From Martelella lutilitoris (lineage in GTDB: Bacteria; Pseudomonadota; Alphaproteobacteria; Rhizobiales; Rhizobiaceae), in contig NZ_CP066786.1 in the NCBI RefSeq assembly GCF_016598595.1, forward strand, positions 2,503,501 through 2,567,500: a stretch of DNA of 64,000 bases, read 5' to 3'. The position numbers and the translations under genes were made by a program. The notes under the pieces are model-generated. The model had not been told where the DNA came from and did no database searches. It saw only the letters and a program-made list of their open reading frames with translations. This document shows, one piece after another, positions 59,036 to 64,000 of this stretch (its first letter is position 1; each line of letters starts with the position of its first letter).

Positions 59036-60892
59036 TCATCCGTTGGCGGCTTCGCGTCCCGATGACAGTGCCCGCAGGGCATTGAGCACCACGGCGAGAT
59101 CGATTGCCTCCTGCAACAGCGCGCCGGCGACGGGATCGAGATAGCCGGCGGCGGCAAAGCCCATCGCCGCGATGGAAAGAACTATGCCGGCGATCATGCT
59201 CTGGTAGGCGATCCGCATGGTGCGGCGGGCGATTGAGAAGACCGGCACCAGAAGGCCGAGGTCATCCAGAAGCAGCACCGCATCCGCCGCCTCGACGGAG
59301 GCCGCAGAGCCGCGCGCGCCCATGGCGACGCCGATGTCGGCCGCCGCCAGCGCCGGCGCATCGTTAACGCCGTCGCCGACCATCATCACCGCGCCGTTCT
59401 TGCGCTCGGAGAGCACGCTCAGCACTTTCTGGTCGGAGGAAAGGTTCGAGAGCACGCGGTCGAAGCCGAGACCGGAGGCCATGTGTCGCGCCGCCGCCTC
59501 GGCATCGCCCGTCGCGAGCACGATGTTCTCCACGCCATTGCCGCGCAACGTGTCGAACACCGAGCGGGCGCCGGCCCTCACCTGATCGGAAAAATGCAGT
59601 TCGCCGGCGCGCGCTCCGTCGACCAGAACATGGACGACCGAGGTGCCGGCCGGCGTCGCGGCCTTCTCCCAACGGCAGGAAACATCGTGGCCGCGCCGGC
59701 GCGCCTCGGCAAAGCGCCGTCCGCCGACCACTACATAACGGCCATCGACATAGCCTTCGACGCCTTCTCCCGGCGTCTCGACAACCCTTTCGGGCTGGCT
59801 GAGCGAAAGCTCCTTCCGCTTCGCCGCAGCAACGAGCGCGCTGGCCATCGGATGTTTGCAGGCAAGATCCAGCGAGGCGGCAAGCTGAAGCAACGCGTCC
59901 TGTTCATAGCCGTCGGTGGGCCGGATCTCCGTCAGTCCCGGCCGGCCGACGGTGAGCGTGCCGGTCTTGTCCAGCACCACGGAACGGACTGAAGCGATCG
60001 CCTCGATGACCCTGCCGCCCTTCAGCAATATGCCACGTCGAGCCGCGGAGGAGACGCCGGACATCAGCGCGACCGGCACGGCGAGGATCAGCGGACAGGG
60101 GGTCGCGACCACCAGCACGGCGACCACGCGCAGCGGATCGCCGGTAACCCACCAGGTGGCGGCGACGCCTGCAAGCGTCGCGGCCAGGAAGAACAGCGCG
60201 TAGCGATCGGCAAGGCGCGCCATCGGCGCTTTCGCGGCCTGCGCCTTTTCCACCAGGCGGACAATTCCGGCATAGGTGCTCTCGGCGGCCGCGCGCCGCG
60301 CCGTCATGTCGAAGGCATCGCCGACATTGGTCGCCCCGCTCAACAGGCTTCCGCCGGAGGCCTGGCGCACCGGCTCGGCCTCGCCGGTCAGCGCCGACTG
60401 GTCGAGCACGGCCATGCCCGAAAGAAGCTCGCCATCGGCCGGTATGACATCGCCCCGGCGGATCAGCAGGCGATCGCCCGGCAGGACGGTTTCGACCGCA
60501 ACCTCCTCGGTGTGTCCGTCGCGATAGCGCAGCGCCGTGCGCGGCGCGCGTTCCAGCAGCGCCGTCATCTCGCGGCGCGCCCGGCGGTCGGCGAGAACCT
60601 CAAGATAGCTGCCGCCAGCATACATCAGCGCGACGATGGCTGCGGCCAGCGTCTCCCCGAAGGCGAGCGCGCCCGTCATCGACAGCGCCGCCAGGAGGTC
60701 GATGCCGAACTCGCCGCGCTTCAGAGAGGAGACAGCATCCGCCAGCAGAAAGGCGAGTACCGGCAGGGTCGCGACGAAGAAGGCCGCGACCGCCAGTTCC
60801 GCGGCGCCGGCATAGCGCGCGGCAAGCCCGGCCGACAGGCCGACGAGGGGAAATGCGACGAGCAGTCGCCTGATCTGTTCGCGTGACGTCAT
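59036..60892 (-). CDS. Heavy-metal translocating P-type ATPase (P1B, TPC type)
   Basis: A 618-residue transporter. LTGEAEP (actuator), VVATPCPLIL (about residue 265, the membrane metal site as TPC rather than the usual CPC), VLDKTGTLT (about 309, phosphorylated Asp) and GDGVNDAPAL (about 509) are present. It lacks an N-terminal metal-binding domain. Pumps of this kind export divalent metals such as Zn, Cd or Co; the metal cannot be fixed from the motif. It stands alone, convergent with the helical-repeat gene. Confidence 0.9.
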   Translation of the reverse strand: MTSREQIRRLLVAFPLVGLSAGLAARYAGAAELAVAAFFVATLPVLAFLLADAVSSLKRGEFGIDLLAALSMTGALAFGETLAAAIVALMYAGGSYLEVLADRRARREMTALLERAPRTALRYRDGHTEEVAVETVLPGDRLLIRRGDVIPADGELLSGMAVLDQSALTGEAEPVRQASGGSLLSGATNVGDAFDMTARRAAAESTYAGIVRLVEKAQAAKAPMARLADRYALFFLAATLAGVAATWWVTGDPLRVVAVLVVATPCPLILAVPVALMSGVSSAARRGILLKGGRVIEAIASVRSVVLDKTGTLTVGRPGLTEIRPTDGYEQDALLQLAASLDLACKHPMASALVAAAKRKELSLSQPERVVETPGEGVEGYVDGRYVVVGGRRFAEARRRGHDVSCRWEKAATPAGTSVVHVLVDGARAGELHFSDQVRAGARSVFDTLRGNGVENIVLATGDAEAAARHMASGLGFDRVLSNLSSDQKVLSVLSERKNGAVMMVGDGVNDAPALAAADIGVAMGARGSAASVEAADAVLLLDDLGLLVPVFSIARRTMRIAYQSMIAGIVLSIAAMGFAAAGYLDPVAGALLQEAIDLAVVLNALRALSSGREAANG

Positions 60893-61045
60893 GGCATGCG
60901 CCTTTCGCGGGCCGTCCGGCCCGACCTCTTGCCGTTCATCGCCACCATTCTTGATGGAAGCAAAAAAACGGCAATGATCGAGGTCATGTCCGGCGCCGGA
61001 CGGGAAAAATGGAGCATCGACGCCGGAGCGCCGCCGCCCCGCGGT

Positions 61046-62083
61046 TCAGCCGCCCATCCGCCGGATCGTCCCGCCCGCGATATAAGTGACGCCCTGAACG
61101 GCCTTGATGACCGGCGCATCGGGCTTCTCGATCCTGCGGCGCAGAAGCCGGATCGCCTCCTCGGCCATGCCGATGCGGTCATAGCGGATCGTGTCGAGAC
61201 GCGGCGCCGTCATCGCCGACCAACTGATGTCGTCGAAGCCGATGACGGAGAAGTCGTCCGGCACTGTCAGGCTGTTCTCGCGCGCGGCCTGCATCGTGCC
61301 AATGGCCATCAGGTCATTGCCGCAGACCATGCCGGTCCAGTCCCAGCTTTCGTGCTCGCCGAAATAGCGCTTGAAATATTCAAGCGCGGTCTCGTGGCGG
61401 TCATGACCGATGACCAGTTGCTCGCCGCTCGCGTCCGGACACTCCGACACGGCGTCGAAAAAGCCGCGCATGCGCTCGCGCGGGCTGTAGCGCAGATTTC
61501 CCGCCACGAACAGAAGCCGCCGGTGGCCGGCCTCGAGCATCGCCTCGGTGGCGCGCTTCATGCCGGCGTAATTGTCGACGATCACGCTGTCGAAGCGCAT
61601 CCTGGTATCGACATTGTTGACCAGAACGAGACTGCCGTTTTCCTGAAAGAAACGAGCAACTTCCGGGATCGGGTCGACATAGAACATAAAGGCGGTGGCG
61701 GTCCCGTGCTCTTCCGCCTGGCGGGTGACGAAATCAATATCCAGGTCTTCCTCGGGAAGAAGCTTCGGAAACAGCTGGAGCCCGTTTTCGGCGGCGGCGG
61801 CCACCATCCCGTCATAGGTTTCCTGGAAGATCGGATGCAGGCCGCCCGTAACCGGATGCATGGGCAGATAGACCACGGTCTTGATCTCCGCCTCCGGCAT
61901 GCGCGCGGGCAAAGCCCTTTCGCGCTCGCTGTAGCCCAGTTCCTCGGCAATGCGGCGCACCCTTTCGCGCACCACCGGGCTGATGCGCTGCGCACCGCCG
62001 AGCGCGCGCGAGACCGTGCTGATCGAGACATCGGCCCGAAGCGCGATGTCCGCCTGACTGATCTTCTTGCCCCTGGTCGTCAT
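61046..62083 (-). CDS. LacI-family transcriptional regulator
   Basis: A 345-residue regulator. Residues ~8-55 form the LacI HTH and hinge (ISQADIALRADVSISTVSRALGGAQRISPVVRERVRRIAEELGYSERE in outline), followed by a periplasmic-binding-type effector domain (LVLVNNVDTRMRFDSVIVDNYAGM; WTGMVCGNDLMAIGTMQAAREN; SVIGFDDISWSAMTAPRLDTI). GGGGAGGG precedes the ATG. It likely controls the upstream transporter and PLP-enzyme genes (62226-64000), all on the same strand; the ligand is unknown. Confidence 0.9.
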   Translation of the reverse strand: MTTRGKKISQADIALRADVSISTVSRALGGAQRISPVVRERVRRIAEELGYSERERALPARMPEAEIKTVVYLPMHPVTGGLHPIFQETYDGMVAAAAENGLQLFPKLLPEEDLDIDFVTRQAEEHGTATAFMFYVDPIPEVARFFQENGSLVLVNNVDTRMRFDSVIVDNYAGMKRATEAMLEAGHRRLLFVAGNLRYSPRERMRGFFDAVSECPDASGEQLVIGHDRHETALEYFKRYFGEHESWDWTGMVCGNDLMAIGTMQAARENSLTVPDDFSVIGFDDISWSAMTAPRLDTIRYDRIGMAEEAIRLLRRRIEKPDAPVIKAVQGVTYIAGGTIRRMGG

Positions 62084-62120
62084 CGAAACCCTCCCCGTTT
62101 CGCCTTGCCGACGGCGAAAG

Positions 62121-62228
62121 CGCTAGAGCGCCGTGCGTCCATTCGGACGCACAAAGGACGCTCTAACCTATTGAATCTACGCATCGTTCTTTCCGAAAAT
62201 CGATTCCGATTTTTGGGCTGATGCGCTA
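62121..62228 (+). repeat. Dispersed intergenic repeat, copy B
   Basis: About 108 bp between the MFS and LacI genes, inverted relative to copy A at 4235-4337 and strongly similar over its whole length. It contains internal inverted segments (gcgtccattcggacgc). Its right edge supplies the stop codon of the MFS gene. Confidence 0.75.
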
Positions 62229-63434
62229 GCCATGCGCCGCGCCCCGCCGCTTCATCAGCAGCACCCAGACGATCAGCATCGCTGCAATACCGATCAGCAG
62301 GGATTGCTGCAAGTCGAGGGTATCGCCGAGACCGCCGAGCGTGACCGCGCCGAGCGCCGGACCGACCCGAAAGATGATGCCGTGCAGCGACATGACCCGC
62401 CCGCGCAGATGGGCGGGGCTGCCAAGCTGCAGCACGGTCTGCGAGGCAACCCCGCCGGCGGCCAGCGCGCCGCCGAAGAGGACCGCGCCGATGAGCGCGA
62501 CCGTGACATTCTCCGTCAGCGCCAGAACCAGCGCCCCGAGAACCGCCAGAAGCGTCCCCCAGACGGCAAGCGGCACCTGCATGCGCGCGCCGCCGATCAT
62601 GTTGGCGAACCCGGCGATAATGGCGCCCAGCCCCATGGCCGAGGACAGGAGCGCCAGCGTTTCGGCGCCGCCGTCCAGCACCCGGTCGGCAAGTTCCGGC
62701 AAAAGCTCGCTGATGGGCCGGATCAGGAAGGCGGCCGTTGCATAAAGCATGAAGACGAAGGCAACCGTTGGCTCCACGAAGATCTGCCGCATTCCCTCGG
62801 CAATCTTCAGCCAGATCGAGCCATCCCCGGAAAGCCGCGGCAGGACATTGAAGCGCACGACCATCAGCATCAGGAAAAACAGCCCGGCGAAGCACGCCGT
62901 CGCCACAAGCGCGACAGCCCCTCCGAAGGCTGCGATCAGCCCGCCGGCAAGCGCCGGGCCGGCAAAGCGGGCGAGATTGAACAGGATGGAATTGAGCGAG
63001 ATCGCGGTTCCAAGTTCGGCATTGTCGACAAGCCCGGTGATCGCCGCCTGGCCGGCAGGCTGGGCAAAGCCGACGACAACGCCGTTGACCGCCATCAGCG
63101 ACAGCAGGAGCGGAATGCTCAGCGCGCCCTGCATGGCCAGAAAGGCCAGCGCGGAATAGATGCAGACCGTTGAGAACTGGACCCGCATGAGGATCGCCCG
63201 CAGATCCGCCCGGTCGGCCACGACGCCGGCATAAAGCCCGACGAGCACGGTCGGGATCATCTCCGCCGTCACGGCGAGGCCAACCCAGACCGATTTATGG
63301 GTCAGTTCCCAGGCGAGCCACGCGATCGTCGTCTTGAACATCCACTGCGCCAGAAGCCCGGATGCATTTCCGAGCGTGTAAAGCGCGAAATTGCGCCGGG
63401 CAAAAAGCGTGCGCAGGTCCGTGGCTGCCGACAT
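62226..63434 (-). CDS. MFS transporter
   Basis: A 402-residue protein with about 12 transmembrane helices. The pattern NFALYTLGNASGLLAQWMFKTTIAWLAWELT, then VGLYAGVVADRADLRAIL (loop 2-3), AGQAAITGLVDNAELGTAISLNSILFNLARFAGPALAG in outline, fits the enterobactin-exporter-like/MFS_3 group of drug or metabolite exporters. Start at 63434, 8 bp after the PLP-enzyme stop; probably co-transcribed with it. Substrate unknown. Confidence 0.85.
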   Translation of the reverse strand: MSAATDLRTLFARRNFALYTLGNASGLLAQWMFKTTIAWLAWELTHKSVWVGLAVTAEMIPTVLVGLYAGVVADRADLRAILMRVQFSTVCIYSALAFLAMQGALSIPLLLSLMAVNGVVVGFAQPAGQAAITGLVDNAELGTAISLNSILFNLARFAGPALAGGLIAAFGGAVALVATACFAGLFFLMLMVVRFNVLPRLSGDGSIWLKIAEGMRQIFVEPTVAFVFMLYATAAFLIRPISELLPELADRVLDGGAETLALLSSAMGLGAIIAGFANMIGGARMQVPLAVWGTLLAVLGALVLALTENVTVALIGAVLFGGALAAGGVASQTVLQLGSPAHLRGRVMSLHGIIFRVGPALGAVTLGGLGDTLDLQQSLLIGIAAMLIVWVLLMKRRGAAHG

Positions 63435-63442
63435 GACGCCCC

Positions 63443-64000
63443 CTATCGCGTCATGCCGCGGGCATCGACGCGCCACTCGGAAACGCCGCCATTCTCCAGG
63501 ACGAAAATGCTGTCGTGGAGATTGGAAACCGGACAGACATGGTTCGGGATGACCCTGAGCCGTTCGCCGATTTCCGGCTTTTTCGCTGAGGTCGAAAGGT
63601 CGACCATGCCGTGCTCCTCCGTCAGCCGCTCGATCACGGCATCGGGGTATTCGCGGATCAGCCCATGGCCGGAACCGCCCTTGCCGGCAGGATCGCTGGT
63701 CAGCGATTTGGTGCCGGCATCGATAATGGCGCGATCGGGCGTCGGTCGGCTGACGACGGTCACAAGAACGTCAAATGCGCAATCCTTGAGTTCGGCGTGG
63801 CCAACGCCCATCATCATCCGGTCATTGTAGAGGTAGGTGCCGACCCTTAGCTCATCGATGACGCCGAATTCATGGGTTCTGAAGGCATTCGGCGTGCCGC
63901 CGCCGGATACTTTCGGGATCGCGAGGCCGGCTGCCGCAAAGGCGTCGCGCGCCCGTTTCACGAAGGCGACCGAAGCCTCGCTCGCGGGATAGGTCATCAA
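63443..64000 (-). CDS. D-threonine aldolase / D-serine dehydratase-like PLP enzyme (partial)
   Basis: The C-terminal ~185 residues of a gene that continues beyond the right edge. PKVSGGGTPNAFRTH, VDELRVGTYLYNDRM-like (IDELRVGTYLYNDRMM), and DAGTKSLTSDPAG, then EEHGMVDLS, RLRVIPNHVCPVSNLHD are signatures of the DSD1/D-threonine aldolase family (alanine-racemase-like barrel); the His and Cys in PNHVC are the metal ligands. These enzymes act on D-3-hydroxy amino acids. The transporter downstream may move the substrate or product. Confidence 0.88.
   Translation of the reverse strand: MMTYPASEASVAFVKRARDAFAAAGLAIPKVSGGGTPNAFRTHEFGVIDELRVGTYLYNDRMMMGVGHAELKDCAFDVLVTVVSRPTPDRAIIDAGTKSLTSDPAGKGGSGHGLIREYPDAVIERLTEEHGMVDLSTSAKKPEIGERLRVIPNHVCPVSNLHDSIFVLENGGVSEWRVDARGMTR

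Noticed and set aside
60893-61045. Hairpin ttgccgtt...aacggcaa with A7 between the ATPase and LacI genes
   Set aside because: The loop is over 30 bases, too long for a credible terminator.
1-64000. CRISPR array, tRNA or rRNA genes
   Set aside because: No regularly spaced repeats, cloverleaf-like segments or rRNA-like conserved blocks were noticed; a dedicated search was not possible.

Overview
The window is about 64 kb of high-GC DNA from an alphaproteobacterium, most likely of the order Hyphomicrobiales (Rhizobiales). The basis is codon use, the Mu-like phage gene types, the PAS-GGDEF-EAL, BON, DUF4396 and LacI/MFS genes, and two copies of an intergenic repeat resembling those of Rhizobiaceae. 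I cannot assign a genus. Both ends of the window cut through genes.

Left flank (1-7037): the 3' part of a PAS/GGDEF/EAL cyclic-di-GMP protein, a Gfo/Idh/MocA oxidoreductase, a glycine-zipper lipoprotein, a BON-domain protein, a DUF4396 membrane protein, and the 3' half of a gene for an exported peptidoglycan-binding protein.

Prophage (7038-47941, 40,904 bp): a Mu-like transposable prophage whose ends can be read to the base. It starts TGT and ends ACA, is flanked by the 5-bp duplication CCGGC, and has an ACCTTTG motif starting exactly 15 nt in from each end. Deleting it with one CCGGC copy rejoins the two halves of the host gene in frame, giving a 242-residue protein. The phage is inverted relative to the window: repressor end at right, late end at left. 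From right to left it carries a secreted accessory gene and a LexA-like repressor (+ strand), a palindromic operator, then on the minus strand Ner, membrane micro-proteins, a ParB-like protein, MuA and MuB transposition proteins, a block of early genes, GemA, Mor, endolysin, holin, nested spanins, terminase, portal, gpF, gpG, gpI protease, decoration and capsid proteins, an Acb2/Tad1-like protein, and a lambda-type non-contractile tail (tube, chaperones, tape measure, NlpC, hub, spike). The late end holds an amputated adenine methylase and accessory genes. Two likely -1 frameshift sites occur: GGGAAAC at the tail chaperone, and an A9 run at the portal/gpF junction. Both are followed directly by TGA.

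Right flank (47942-64000): a four-gene minus-strand operon encodes exported or membrane proteins: a caspase-like protein, an MscS-type channel, a 1,618-residue CHAT protein with intact His and Cys, and the peptidoglycan-binding protein that the phage interrupts. A divergent pair encodes a DUF900 alpha/beta hydrolase and a small helical-repeat protein. The arrangement suggests a little-described envelope protease/channel system. A P1B-type metal ATPase, a LacI regulator, an MFS exporter and a partial D-threonine-aldolase-like gene follow.

No rRNA, tRNA or CRISPR array was seen.
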